The position numbers were made by a program, and so were the translations under genes. This document shows, piece after piece, positions 16,492-25,684 of a stretch of DNA of 64,000 nt (positions are counted from its first letter, which is position 1; each line of letters begins with the position of its first letter). This stretch comes from Myxococcales bacterium (lineage in GTDB: Bacteria > Myxococcota_A > Polyangia > Polyangiales > Polyangiaceae), in NCBI GenBank assembly GCA_016712525.1, contig JADJQX010000001.1:1426001-1490000 (forward strand), in the 5' to 3' direction. The notes below the pieces were generated by a model. It searched no databases, had not been told where the DNA came from, and was given only the letters and a program-made list of their open reading frames with translations.

Positions 16492-17673
16492 ATGGTCGAC
16501 GCGACGAAGCAGAGCTCTCTCCTCGGCGGAATGTCCACCGCGCGGTTCTTGCGCGAACACTGGCAGAAGAAGCCTCTGCTCGTGCGCGGCGCCTTCCCGG
16601 GGTTCGTGGATCCGATCGACCCCGACGAGCTCGCAGGCCTCGCGTGCGAGGACGGGGTCGAGTCCCGCATCGTGCGCGAGAAGGGCGGCGCGTACCCCTG
16701 GCAGGTCACCTGGGGGCCCCAGGAAGAGTCGATCTTCGCCGGGCTCCCGAGGCGCGGATGGACCCTCCTCGTCCAAGAGATCAACCGCTGGGTCCCCGAG
16801 GCCGCGCTCCTCCTCGAGCCGTTCTCCTTCCTCCCGAGCGTGCGCGTGGACGACGTGATGACGAGCTTCGCCGCGCCGGGCGGCAGCGTAGGCCCGCACG
16901 TCGACAGCTACGACGTGTTCCTCATCCAGGGCCGCGGAAAACGGCGCTGGAAGTACCACACGAAGCCCACGAAGGACCGGCGCATCCTTCCCGACCTCGA
17001 CCTCCGCATCCTCCAAGAGTTCGACGCGCAGGCCGACGAGGTGCTCGAGCCCGGCGACATGCTGTACCTGCCGCCCAACTTCGCGCACCACGGTGTCGCG
17101 GTCACGCCGTGCCTCACGTACTCGATCGGGTTCCGATCGCCGTGCATGGGCGAGGTGTGGTCGTCGTTCGCCGCGGCGTCCGCGAGGCAGAGCCCGGCGT
17201 CGTCGACCTTGCTCGTGGACCCGCCCTTTTCGCCTGCGTCGAACCCGGGCGCCATCCCCGAGGAGCTGCTCTCCCGCATTCGTGCCATGGTGCGCTCGCT
17301 CGACACGTCGGACGAGGCCATCGATCGGTGGTTCGCGTCGTTCGCGACGCGCCTCAAGCCCGGACACGAGCTCGAGCCGCCGCGGCGCGCTCCCGAAGAG
17401 AAGGCGCTCTTCCGCAAGCTCGAACGGGGCGCCGTGCTCGCGCGCTCCGAGGAGGCCCGCTGGGCGTTCTTGCCCGGCACGAAGGGGGCGCTCCGCCTCT
17501 ACGTGGGCGGGGTGGAGCTCGTCGTGCCGCCCCGCGCGACGGCGCTCGCGAAGGCCCTGTGCTCGAAGCGACGCCACGCGGGCCCCGAGCTCGTGGCCGC
17601 GACGAAGGACCCCGCCGCGCGCGCGCTGCTCGTGCGCCTCGTCGCGATGGGCGCTTTGTTTCTTCTCCCGTAA
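16492..17673 (+). CDS. RoxA/YcfD-like JmjC cupin ribosomal oxygenase
   Basis: 393 residues, the length of bacterial ribosomal protein arginine hydroxylases. The N-terminus MSTARFLREHWQKKPLLVRG is the family signature. The Fe(II) site is H136-x-D138 in GPHVDSYDVFLIQGRGKRRW with the distal His at about 199 in PPNFAHHGVAV. Known members hydroxylate an Arg of ribosomal protein L16 using 2-oxoglutarate. The C-terminal winged-helix-like region is present. No ribosomal gene is adjacent. Confidence 0.85.
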   Translation: MVDATKQSSLLGGMSTARFLREHWQKKPLLVRGAFPGFVDPIDPDELAGLACEDGVESRIVREKGGAYPWQVTWGPQEESIFAGLPRRGWTLLVQEINRWVPEAALLLEPFSFLPSVRVDDVMTSFAAPGGSVGPHVDSYDVFLIQGRGKRRWKYHTKPTKDRRILPDLDLRILQEFDAQADEVLEPGDMLYLPPNFAHHGVAVTPCLTYSIGFRSPCMGEVWSSFAAASARQSPASSTLLVDPPFSPASNPGAIPEELLSRIRAMVRSLDTSDEAIDRWFASFATRLKPGHELEPPRRAPEEKALFRKLERGAVLARSEEARWAFLPGTKGALRLYVGGVELVVPPRATALAKALCSKRRHAGPELVAATKDPAARALLVRLVAMGALFLLP

Positions 17674-17713
17674 ATACTGGAAACGTCCGAGGATTTCGGT
17701 GGCGGCCGGATCG

Positions 17714-18949
17714 TCACCGCGTAGGCGCGGCCTTGCAAGTCGTGACCGCGGGCACGAGCGGCGAGGGGACCTCTCCGCACTCGCAGGGCAGGTACACGCT
17801 CCCGACGTACGCGCGGAGGTCGCGCTTGCCGACGAGCTCGTCACCCTTCGGGCCCACGGTGAGCGTGAGCCTCCGCGGGGTGAACGTCACGCCGATCGCG
17901 CCGTACGCGTGCGTGCCCGAGAACGACGGGTGGTCGAACGCCCCGAGCAGCGCGAAGAGCCCCTCCTCGCGCAGCGAGACGCGCGACGGAGAGCGAAGGC
18001 CCTTGGCGAGCGGCAAGAGCGGCTCGAGCTGCGGCACGTCGCCCTTCGTCGGCAGTCGCCCGAGGCGCTCGAGCGAAGGCTCGACGAAGTAGTGGATCCC
18101 CGGTCGCCCGTAGAGCCTGAAGAAGTAGGGGATGTCGCCGCGCGCGAGCTGCTCGGCCTCCGCGTCGAGCAAGGGCGGCCACACCGGCGCCGAGCGGGCG
18201 CGCACGTAGTCGCCCGTGCCGCGGAGGAGGACGCGGATGGGCGCCTCGGAGAGCCCCGGCACGTTCGTGAGCACGTCTGCGACGCGGCGTCCGTGGCGCT
18301 CGAGCGTCCTGAGCATGCCGAGGTACGCGTCGACCATGGCCACGAGGTCGGTGACGTCGACGGGCTTGCCGAGGAACGGGAGCACCCGTCGCACCCCACA
18401 CGCGTGTCGGTTCACGGCGCCGTACTCCGGGTCGGCCTCGGGCAAGAGCTTCGTCGCCGTAGGGAGCGCGAGGTCGTCGAACACGATCTCGACGTCGAGC
18501 GGTGCGAACACGATGCGCCCGCGATCGTCGAGCCCGAGCGCCATGTTCTCCCAGTGGAGGTCCGAGAGCCCGAGCCAGGCGAAGAGCGCGGTCGCGCGCC
18601 CCACCACGATCGCGAGCTCCCTCTTTCGGGTGGGAGAGAGCGACCCGAGCGGCGCGAGCGCGAGCCTCTCGACGGTGCCACCCTCGCGCGAGGTGGGCGT
18701 GGAGAAGCGGAGCTCGGGCAGGAACGTGAAGGCCTCGGGCTCGCCGAGCTCGTCTTTGGCGATCGTAGCGAGGAGGGTGCGGAGCGGGCTGCCTTCGCCC
18801 AGCACGAGCCACTCCCAGAGGAGCGTGCGTGGCTTGTGGACCTCGGTCTCCCGGATCGTCACGTGGCGGCCGAAGTTGTGGGAGTCTCCCGCGTGAGCGG
18901 GAGGAGCGGGCGCTCGCGGTGGGCTCGGCTTCCGAGGACGCGTGACCAT
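17714..18949 (-). CDS. Solo LanM-type dehydratase domain protein (DUF4135-like)
   Basis: 411 residues starting MVTRPRKPSP. Residues that define the LanM dehydratase/kinase-like fold appear in order: D22-S-H24-N25-x-x-R, K39-P-R41 in EVHKPRTLLWE, the catalytic loop D130-L-H132-W-E-N135, and the metal-binding D152-V-E154. In LanM enzymes this domain phosphorylates Ser/Thr and eliminates to dehydro residues. Here the ~200 residues normally before DxHN and the C-terminal LanC cyclase are both missing. The tail PCECGEVPSPLVPAVTTC holds three Cys. No precursor peptide or transporter is visible next to it, so the substrate is unknown; a kinase acting on another substrate is possible. Confidence 0.7.
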   Translation of the reverse strand: MVTRPRKPSPPRAPAPPAHAGDSHNFGRHVTIRETEVHKPRTLLWEWLVLGEGSPLRTLLATIAKDELGEPEAFTFLPELRFSTPTSREGGTVERLALAPLGSLSPTRKRELAIVVGRATALFAWLGLSDLHWENMALGLDDRGRIVFAPLDVEIVFDDLALPTATKLLPEADPEYGAVNRHACGVRRVLPFLGKPVDVTDLVAMVDAYLGMLRTLERHGRRVADVLTNVPGLSEAPIRVLLRGTGDYVRARSAPVWPPLLDAEAEQLARGDIPYFFRLYGRPGIHYFVEPSLERLGRLPTKGDVPQLEPLLPLAKGLRSPSRVSLREEGLFALLGAFDHPSFSGTHAYGAIGVTFTPRRLTLTVGPKGDELVGKRDLRAYVGSVYLPCECGEVPSPLVPAVTTCKAAPTR

Positions 18950-19150
18950 CGACCCACCATATCCCACCTCCGGGTCGACCCGCGCTGCGCGGGCGCTCGA
19001 CGGCCCCGCGTCCCACCGTACCGCCCGCGCTCCTGGGGCAAGGTGTGTCAGCGAGCCGCGAAGGCGCCCCATTTGTGCGGGGATTCGTCCGGCACCGAGC
19101 GCCCACGATCGGGGTTTGCGTGGAGTCCGTTCCTTGGGTACGCAAGGTCC

Positions 19151-20326
19151 GTGCTCTCGACTCGCTCGCTCGTGTCCGTCTGGCTGCCGATGCTCGCCGC
19201 GTGCGCTACGCCTCCCCCCGCGTTGCCGCCTCCGCTCGTCCCCGCGAGCACCACGCCCCCGCCCACCGTCCCGCCGCCGCCGCCCGCGCCGGCGACCTCG
19301 GGCGAGCCTGCGCGAGTGGCCGTCCCGATCGACGTGCCCTCCTCGGCGTGCACCATCGACGTCGCCGCGGCGAGCGGCTCGAACGCCGCGTTCGGCATCG
19401 CGCACGTTTACGTCGGGGCTGCCCGCATCGCTCACCCTCGCACCCTCGGGGCTCTTCGCCGCGTCCGGCTCGTGTTCCGAGAGGAGAAGCCGGGGGTCGT
19501 TTTCGTCGCCATCGACGGGGACGTGGTGTCGATCGTGGGCGGGGTCCCCCTGCAGGTGGGCACGACCGACGACCTCGTCCTCTATCCGCGTACGCGGGTC
19601 TTGCGGGATGGCTGGCTCGACTACGATCGCCTCTCGATCGCTCGGATCGGGAAGAGCACCCTCGGGCCGACGACCGAGCTCGATCCCAGCGTCGTGCCCG
19701 CCTCGACGACGACGTTCGACGTGCCCTGCACCGAGCTCACCCCGTTCGACGGGTCGAGACCCGAGCCCGCCTTCACCCACGAGCTGCGCGGCAAAACGAT
19801 CGCGCTCGAGGACCAGCAAGGAAAGAAGCTCGCGACGGTCGAGGCCGAGACGCCGATCCCGCCCGCGCCCGGACAGGCGAAGGGACGGACGGAGGGGAAG
19901 CCCGTCGCCGTGCTCGCGCAAAAAGGCCAACGCACGAAGATCCGGTTCGAGGCGGGGCGCTGGCTCCACGCCGAGGGGTGGGTAGCGTCGCGCTCGGTGA
20001 AGGCAGCGTCCTGGGGTGGCCTAGGCTATGGCACGGGCACCGGGCGCATGCCCAAGCTCGACGAGCTCACGTGCGAACGCGACGTGCCCCTCTGGGCCGA
20101 CGTGCAGGGCACCACGTTCGCCGTGGGCACGCTCCACGCGCACCGCACGGTGTCAGGCAAGCTGGACGACAAGAACGACTTCCGCGTCGATCTCGGGTCC
20201 GGTGCGCGCGTCTTCGGCTCCGCTCAGCCCAAGAAGGGTGATCCGGTCGACCCGTACGTGCCGCGCCACGAGCTCTCGGCGTGCAGCGACCCGCATGCCC
20301 CCAAAACCGAGCCGGCGCACGAGTGA
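19151..20326 (+). CDS. Proline-rich lipoprotein
   Basis: About 391 residues, GTG start. Lipobox VWLPMLAAC followed by a Pro-rich linker (residues ~20-60), then a beta-rich region (VRLVFREEKPGVVFVAIDGD) and a C-terminal SH3-like stretch, EGKPVAVLAQKGQRTKIRFE and GWVASRSVK, of the kind seen in bacterial SH3 domains. The stop overlaps the start of the next gene by 4 bp (GTGA), so the two are likely co-translated. Confidence 0.7.
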   Translation: MLSTRSLVSVWLPMLAACATPPPALPPPLVPASTTPPPTVPPPPPAPATSGEPARVAVPIDVPSSACTIDVAAASGSNAAFGIAHVYVGAARIAHPRTLGALRRVRLVFREEKPGVVFVAIDGDVVSIVGGVPLQVGTTDDLVLYPRTRVLRDGWLDYDRLSIARIGKSTLGPTTELDPSVVPASTTTFDVPCTELTPFDGSRPEPAFTHELRGKTIALEDQQGKKLATVEAETPIPPAPGQAKGRTEGKPVAVLAQKGQRTKIRFEAGRWLHAEGWVASRSVKAASWGGLGYGTGTGRMPKLDELTCERDVPLWADVQGTTFAVGTLHAHRTVSGKLDDKNDFRVDLGSGARVFGSAQPKKGDPVDPYVPRHELSACSDPHAPKTEPAHE

Positions 20327-20853
20327 GGCCGCAGCGCACGTACGAGGGGCGTCGCGACCCGCGGTTCGTCGCCGTTCACCGCGGCGGTCGGCTCGACGAC
20401 ACCACCCACCGTCACCTGGCCGCGTGGGCGGCGGCGTGCGCCGAGCGTGTGCTCCCGCTCTTCGCGTCGCGGTGCCCGGGGGACGACCGTCCCGCCCACG
20501 CGGTCTCCGTCGCGAAGGCGTGGTCGCGTCACGAATCCTCGGTGGGAGAAGCTCGAAAGGCCGCGGTCGCAGCTCACGCGGCAGCCAGGGCCACGACGGA
20601 CCCGGTCGCCCGAGAGGTCGCTCGCGCGTGTGGTCACGCGGCCGCGACGGCGCACATGGCCGACCACGAGCTCGGCGCCGCGTACTACGCCATCCGCGCC
20701 GTGGGTCTCTCGTCGGCGCCCGCCGAGGCCGACGCCGCGTGCGCGCGCGAGCGCCGTGCCCAACGTGAAGTGCTCCCCGAGCCGATTCGCGCGCTCGTCC
20801 TCTCGGATCAGGCGCTCCGTCGCGCCAAGTTCAAATCGGCATTCGAGGAGTGA
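20323..20853 (+). CDS. Imm5-like putative immunity protein
   Basis: 176 residues, all-helical, with HLAAWAAACAERVLPLFASR, DDRPAHAVSVAKAWSRHE, EARKAAVAAHAAARATTDPV and CGHAAATAHMADHELGAAYY. These repeated Ala-rich helices match the Imm-5-like immunity family found beside polymorphic toxins. No toxin gene is adjacent. GTG 20323 overlaps the previous stop (GTGA), implying coupling to the lipoprotein. Confidence 0.7.
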   Translation: MRPQRTYEGRRDPRFVAVHRGGRLDDTTHRHLAAWAAACAERVLPLFASRCPGDDRPAHAVSVAKAWSRHESSVGEARKAAVAAHAAARATTDPVAREVARACGHAAATAHMADHELGAAYYAIRAVGLSSAPAEADAACARERRAQREVLPEPIRALVLSDQALRRAKFKSAFEE

Positions 20854-20919
20854 AGGCGCGAGGTGGCCGACGTCGACTCCCCGTCCTTCGCCCGGCGACC
20901 TTTCGGGTACACTTCGGGC

Positions 20920-21540
20920 ATGCGCGCGGTCTCCGAGTCGAAGAGGGTGGGACGTCGTTCGGTCGTGACCTTCGTCGTGGGGGTAGTGGGATGTGGGCGT
21001 GCGGTCACCGCGACGGCGCCGACCGAGCCACCGATGGCCTCGGGCGACGCGGGCGCCGCACCCGGAGCACCGTCGCAGCCCTCGGCGGCGAGCGCCCCTC
21101 GTCTCGAGCTCGCGTGGCACGATCTCAGCGTGTTTCATGGTGACGGCGAGCGGATCGCGTTCCGGTCCGATGGATATGCCCTCTACGAGCGAATGCGCCG
21201 AGACGGCCTCCTCCGGTGGGAGGGCCCGGTGGACGCCGAGGTCGCGACCAGAATGCGCGCGGTCGCCGCCCGCTTCGCCGCCGAGCGCGTGGAGGTCCCG
21301 TCGCGCATGGGCATCCCCGACGAGGTGAGAGCGACTGCCCATTTTCGCGATGGGCGTGGGGCGCTCGGCGAGGTGGGCCTATGGGCCGACGACATCGGAC
21401 GACTCCCACCCGGGCACGCGATCCACGACCTGCGCGACCTCGTTCGTGTCGCCGCCGCGGCCCTCACGAAGGGGCGACCAGGCGCGCCCATGAGCCCCGA
21501 AGACGCCGGTGCCCGCTGGCCCAAGGTCTTCGCGAGCTGA
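20920..21540 (+). CDS. Lipoprotein, unknown function
   Basis: About 206 residues. A basic N-terminus and hydrophobic stretch VVTFVVGVVGC form the lipoprotein signal; then an Ala/Pro linker and a compact domain containing LELAWHDLSVFHGDGERIAF, GYALYERM and GALGEVGLWADDIGRLPPGH. No family recognised. ATG 20920 is chosen because it places the signal properly; an ATG 19 codons upstream exists. A TTCG-loop hairpin follows at about 21564-21582. Confidence 0.65.
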   Translation: MRAVSESKRVGRRSVVTFVVGVVGCGRAVTATAPTEPPMASGDAGAAPGAPSQPSAASAPRLELAWHDLSVFHGDGERIAFRSDGYALYERMRRDGLLRWEGPVDAEVATRMRAVAARFAAERVEVPSRMGIPDEVRATAHFRDGRGALGEVGLWADDIGRLPPGHAIHDLRDLVRVAAAALTKGRPGAPMSPEDAGARWPKVFAS

Positions 21541-21585
21541 GCGCACGCGAGGGATGCGCAAGCTCGGGCTTCGGGCCCGCTCGGC

Positions 21586-22560
21586 TCACTTCGTGACCAT
21601 GGCGATTCCGACCTCCGTCCCGAAGTAGACCGTGGTGTCGTCGAGCGCCAGGGAAGGCCCCGAGAGGGCGAGCTTGTCTTCGGCGACTCTGGTGATCTCC
21701 CCGGACCGCAACGACAAGCGCAGGAGCCGCTCGCCGACGAACGTGTAGAGGCCCGCGGCGTCGATCGCCCAAGAGTTGCCTTTGGGGATGTTCCCGAGCA
21801 CGGTGGGCTCGCTCCCACCCCGCGCTATGCGCCATGCGCCCTCCCGCCCCGCGAAATACAAGTAGTTGCAGTCGGCTGCGACGAGCGATCCGGAGGGCAA
21901 TTCGAGCCGCTCGACGGCGCCACCTTTCGTCGACACGCGTTCGAACACGGTGTCAGAGGAGGTGCTGTACGGGCTGTACGGTGTTGGCCATACGACGTGC
22001 CCGACGGCGAGGCGCGCTTCGGGAGACACCCGGTCGGCCAACACGGTTCGTTCGGCATCGTTCGTTTTGGAGACCTTCTCGAGTCGGTAGGTATCGTCGC
22101 CTCGGACGACGAGGTAGAAGTGTGTCGTGTCGTGACCGACGTACTCGCCGTTCTCGGGATAAGGGTAGAAAACCGTCGGATCGGCCTTCTTGCGTCGTCC
22201 TCCATCGACGTGGAGCCACGGCCCGTCCGAGACGAGCGAGCCCGGTGTCACCCCGTCCACGAGGAGTCGCGGTTGCCCGCCCCGCTTGTCGACGGCCCAG
22301 AGGCCGTATTGCCGGGTGCCGCGGGAGAAAAAATAGAGCTCCGTCGCGTCGACGGCCAAAGCACCGCTGACGGTCCCCTTGAACAGATACCCAGCCCACG
22401 TGGGGGTGCGGTCCTCAGCCGCCGGGATTCCGTCCGTGCACGTCGGTTTCGGGATGCCGGTGCCGGCGTCCGCCGCGACGCCCTCGGCCGTCCCGCAGCC
22501 GAGGTTGGCGCCAATGAGCACCCCTGCCGCAAGGCTAAGTACTGCCCTTCGAGAGGCCAT
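21586..22560 (-). CDS. Lipoprotein with beta-propeller-like repeats
   Basis: About 324 residues. Signal and lipobox in LAAGVLIGANLGC, then short repeats of the type VSGALAVDATELYFFSRGTR, GSLVAADCNYLYFAGREGAW and PSLALDDTTVYFGTEVG. This spacing is typical of DUF5050-like or other beta-propeller lipoproteins common in myxobacteria. Function unknown. Divergent from the gene at 22659. Confidence 0.7.
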   Translation of the reverse strand: MASRRAVLSLAAGVLIGANLGCGTAEGVAADAGTGIPKPTCTDGIPAAEDRTPTWAGYLFKGTVSGALAVDATELYFFSRGTRQYGLWAVDKRGGQPRLLVDGVTPGSLVSDGPWLHVDGGRRKKADPTVFYPYPENGEYVGHDTTHFYLVVRGDDTYRLEKVSKTNDAERTVLADRVSPEARLAVGHVVWPTPYSPYSTSSDTVFERVSTKGGAVERLELPSGSLVAADCNYLYFAGREGAWRIARGGSEPTVLGNIPKGNSWAIDAAGLYTFVGERLLRLSLRSGEITRVAEDKLALSGPSLALDDTTVYFGTEVGIAMVTK

Positions 22561-22658
22561 GCGGCTCAGGATACCCCCGGAGACGAGCGCTTCCAATGGT
22601 GACTTGTGGGTTCTTACGATCTGCTCGAACATTCATCGTGTGCTGCTAGGCTACGTCG

Positions 22659-23603
22659 ATGCCTTTCGACGCGATGAGCCCCGAGGCCGAGATCACCGCG
22701 GTAAGAACCCACTTTCGTGCCGTCTTGCAGTTTCTCCGCGCGAAGCGACCGAGGGGCCTCGACCCGGCCCAGCGCGAGGTACGTCGCCTCCTCTTGGACG
22801 AGCTCGAGGCCTACGCCGCGCGGGGGGTGTTCCCCCAAAACCGCCACTTCCCTGGGGAACGGCGCCCGATCTTCATCGACGTCGACGGGAGGCACTGCGC
22901 GGTCGCGCACCTCATGGACCTCTCGGGAGAGTCGGCGCTCGCACGTTCGATCGCGGAGCGCGCGAACTTCGCGTCGGTCGGTGAGCTCGTCGACGACCCG
23001 CGTGTCGTCACGTGGCTTCGCGCTGCGGGGTTCACGCCCGCGGAGATCGCGCTGGTTCAGCCGAGCTATTGCGATGTCGCTCGCTCGGTGTGCGTGTGCA
23101 TGCACGCGGGCATGAGGGACGCGAGCGTGGTCGTCATGCGGCGGGCGGGCTGGGGCTACGAGATCGTCGAGATCCACCAGAACGGCGCGAACCTGGCCGT
23201 CGGGCAACGCGTGCCCCTTACGTCACCCATCCGCGACGAGGCCGACGGCACCGAGGTCATCGCCCAGATCCTGGTGCCAAGCACCGCGCCCGCGGACGGT
23301 GGTGTCGAGCCCTACGTGGTGAATCGCCTCGCGATCCTAGCGAATGGCCTGAGCGAGACGTGCAGCATGTGGGGTGCGACCTCGCTCCCGCTCACGAAGG
23401 CCGACGCGATCAAGGCGCTGCTTTCGCCCACGCCGAACGCGTGCACCGACTACCTGTCTTCCCTCGACGACGCTTGGGACGACGAGCCCAACTGCGGCGC
23501 GCTCGGGTGCGACGCTACGGCTCCATCGGTATCGGCGCCCGCGAGCCTCGCGATCCTGGCGGCGGTCGTCGGAGCGATCGCCGCGCGCCGGCGTAGAACC
23601 TGA
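22659..23603 (+). CDS. Conserved protein with C-terminal membrane tail
   Basis: 314 residues. The N-terminal part contains GVFPQNRHFPGERRPIFIDV and GRHCAVAHLMDLSGES, a block that recurs in uncharacterised myxobacterial proteins. It has no obvious N-terminal signal, yet the C-terminus has LAILAAVVGAIAARRRRT, the helix-plus-Arg layout of MYXO-CTERM tails, preceded by a Cys (GALGCDAT). Start ATG 22659; the intergenic 98 bp is shared with the divergent lipoprotein gene. Confidence 0.65.
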   Translation: MPFDAMSPEAEITAVRTHFRAVLQFLRAKRPRGLDPAQREVRRLLLDELEAYAARGVFPQNRHFPGERRPIFIDVDGRHCAVAHLMDLSGESALARSIAERANFASVGELVDDPRVVTWLRAAGFTPAEIALVQPSYCDVARSVCVCMHAGMRDASVVVMRRAGWGYEIVEIHQNGANLAVGQRVPLTSPIRDEADGTEVIAQILVPSTAPADGGVEPYVVNRLAILANGLSETCSMWGATSLPLTKADAIKALLSPTPNACTDYLSSLDDAWDDEPNCGALGCDATAPSVSAPASLAILAAVVGAIAARRRRT

Positions 23604-23813
23604 CGTGTTCTTGCAGGGCCATGGTCGGGTCGGTTTTTGACCGACGTAGGGCGACCGAGGGGCGTTACGCACCCGGGAGGGGCAGCGTGGAATGGCCCGG
23701 CGAAGCCGCGAGACCCGCCGGTATGGAGTAGGGCACGGGCGACCGCGCACCAGCTCGACGACGTTTTTTCACTTTTCCGTGGGACGTCGGGCGTGGCGCC
23801 GTGTCACCCGGGT

Positions 23814-24356
23814 ATGAAGACCTTCTTCTCCCTGCTTTTCGTAGCTTCCACCCTCACCGCCATGGCCTGCTCGTCGAGCGATGGTGACACCTCGCCGGAC
23901 GCGTCCCCCGATGCGTCGGCCGACGCTACCCCCGCACCCGACGCCGCGTTGCCCACCTGCGCTGCGAAAGGAGGCTCGTGCACCGCGGTCGTTCCGGGCG
24001 CCTGCGCCAACGGTACGGTCGACTCGGCCGTGTCCGACTGCGGGGCAGGGAAAGTGGGCGCGGCGTGCTGCATCCCGAACGCGAAGCCGTCGTGTGCGTC
24101 GCTCGGAGGCACGTGCGCCCCTGTCGCCCCGGGCGCGTGCGCTGGCACCGTGGAGCCCCGCGGCGACTGCGGCGGCGGTGTGGGCGTCGCGTGCTGCGTC
24201 CCGCCGAAGCCTACGCCGAAGCCGTCGTGCGCCTCGCGGGGCGGAACGTGCGTGCCCGTCGTCCCGAACGCGTGCCCGGGCGGTACGATCGACGCCAACG
24301 CCGACTGTGGGAGCGGCGTGGGCGTCGCGTGCTGCGTCGCAGCCGACGCGGGCTGA
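23814..24356 (+). CDS. Cys-rich lipoprotein with three tandem repeats
   Basis: About 180 residues. Lipobox LTAMAC, Asp/Ala/Ser linker, then three ~40-residue repeats of the pattern C-A-x3-G-G-x-C-x-(P/V)-V-x-P-x-A-C ... D-C-G-x-G-x-G-x-A-C-C, for example CASLGGTCAPVAPGACAG and CASRGGTCVPVVPNACPGG. Each repeat carries about six Cys and would be disulfide-bonded outside the cell. Function unknown. Start at ATG 23814. Confidence 0.7.
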   Translation: MKTFFSLLFVASTLTAMACSSSDGDTSPDASPDASADATPAPDAALPTCAAKGGSCTAVVPGACANGTVDSAVSDCGAGKVGAACCIPNAKPSCASLGGTCAPVAPGACAGTVEPRGDCGGGVGVACCVPPKPTPKPSCASRGGTCVPVVPNACPGGTIDANADCGSGVGVACCVAADAG

Positions 24357-24481
24357 GTCGATCCCGTGGGTCGTGCGGTCCCCGGTGTGACGCGACGGAG
24401 CCGTCGGGTCGCGTTCGCCTACGGGGCGCGGCCCACGCGTTCGCGCTCGTGCGCGGGGGCGGTTCGGGGTAGGGAGTCCGC

Positions 24482-25102
24482 GTGTCTCCCGATCCTCCGG
24501 ACGCCACCGCGAGCACTCCGTCCGCCGCGCCGCCCTCTGCGCCTGCGCGCGGGCGTGAGGTGGCGCGGCTCGTCGCGCAGGTCGTCGTGCCCCTCGGCGT
24601 CCTCTTCCTCGGCGTGAGCGTCGTCGCCACGCTCTTTCGGCAGGAGCTGCGCGCCTTGGGTGAGGCCTTCGTGCACCGGTTCGGGTACGCGGGCATGGCC
24701 TTCGGGGCCTTCATCTCCGACGCCTTCAACTTCCCGATTCCCCCACAGTTCTACATGCTTACGTCCGTGGCCGCGGGCGCGCCGCAGGTGCCTTCGGTGC
24801 TCGTGGTGTGCGTCGCGTCGGTGCTCGCCGCGAACGTCGCGTACTTCGTCGCGGGGACGCTCGCGAAGGTCCCGTTCGTCGCGCGTCGCATCGAGGCCGC
24901 GCGGCCCACGATCGATCCGCTGTTCGCGAAGTACGGGTACTACGCGGTCGCGATCGGCGCGATGTCACCCATCCCGTTCTCGCTGCTCTGCTACGTGGCC
25001 GGCCTCTACAAGGTGCCGTACCGCATCTACGCCGTGCTGGTGCTCATGCGCGTTCCGCGGCTCCTCGTGTTCTATGCGTTGATCCGGCTCGGCTGGGGGT
25101 GA
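24482..25102 (+). CDS. DedA/VTT-family membrane protein (YqaA-like)
   Basis: 206 residues, GTG start. Membrane segments include VAQVVVPLGVLFLGVSVVAT and VLVVCVASVLAANVAYFVAG. The re-entrant region GAFISDAFNFPIPPQFYML and the second YYAVAIGAMSPIPFSLLCYV fit the VTT/DedA fold with its paired Pro-containing loops. Members are lipid scramblases or flippases, or proton-dependent transporters. Probably monocistronic. Confidence 0.8.
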   Translation: MSPDPPDATASTPSAAPPSAPARGREVARLVAQVVVPLGVLFLGVSVVATLFRQELRALGEAFVHRFGYAGMAFGAFISDAFNFPIPPQFYMLTSVAAGAPQVPSVLVVCVASVLAANVAYFVAGTLAKVPFVARRIEAARPTIDPLFAKYGYYAVAIGAMSPIPFSLLCYVAGLYKVPYRIYAVLVLMRVPRLLVFYALIRLGWG

Positions 25103-25314
25103 CCGTCTGCCGGCCAAAGAAGGTGGCGCGACCGAGAGCACTTGCGCATCGGGCAACACGCAGACGTCCGGCGTCTACACCGAGAGCGGTGGAAGGCTCC
25201 TCACGCCGTGACGGAAGGCGGTCCGAGAGGCGGGAGCTTCAGGTCCTGTCGGGTCGAGCCTTCCCCGCCGACGCTCGCTTGCGTGCCGCCTCTCTCCCCG
25301 CGTATCGTCACGGG

Positions 25315-25677
25315 ATGGCCGCTTTCATCCCCTGCCCGCGCTGCAATCGCCACGTCAAGTCCACCGAGTCGTCGTGTGTCTTCTGTGGCGCGGCGCGCGT
25401 GGTTCAAGCGGGCGCGGCCCTCTCCGTCGTGTCGCTCGCGGCCCTCGCGCTCGCCGCGTGCGATCCGAAGCCCGAAGCCCCGACGACCCCGACCGTCGAG
25501 GTCCCCTCGGCGAGCGCCGCGCCGAGCGGTTCGGCGCCCGTCGTCACGCCGGAGCCCTCGTCGAGCGCGCCCCCGGTCGCGTCGGTCCCGCCGCTTCAGC
25601 CGGGCACCGGCACGCCGCAGGAGCCCCCAGTGCGCCCCGCGATGCGCTACGGCATCGCCCCGAACAAGAAGCCCTGA
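25315..25677 (+). CDS. Small zinc-ribbon, membrane-anchored protein with YG-x-x-P tail
   Basis: 120 residues: an N-terminal zinc ribbon (CPRCNRHVKS ... CVFCG), then a hydrophobic segment ending LAALALAAC that resembles a lipobox but is internal, then ~65 residues rich in Pro/Ser/Ala and a C-terminus RYGIAPNKKP. Similar myxobacterial proteins with AYG-x-P tails are, as I recall, encoded next to radical SAM genes. It ends 7 bp before the radical SAM gene, so it may be that enzyme's substrate or partner (inference). Confidence 0.65.
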   Translation: MAAFIPCPRCNRHVKSTESSCVFCGAARVVQAGAALSVVSLAALALAACDPKPEAPTTPTVEVPSASAAPSGSAPVVTPEPSSSAPPVASVPPLQPGTGTPQEPPVRPAMRYGIAPNKKP

Positions 25678-25684
25678 GGCTCGC

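Noticed and set aside
17093..19150. Long plus-strand open frame leading into the lipoprotein at 19151
   Set aside because: Covers the LanM-like gene in antisense and the RoxA gene out of frame; no domain, and the lipoprotein has its own signal peptide and start.
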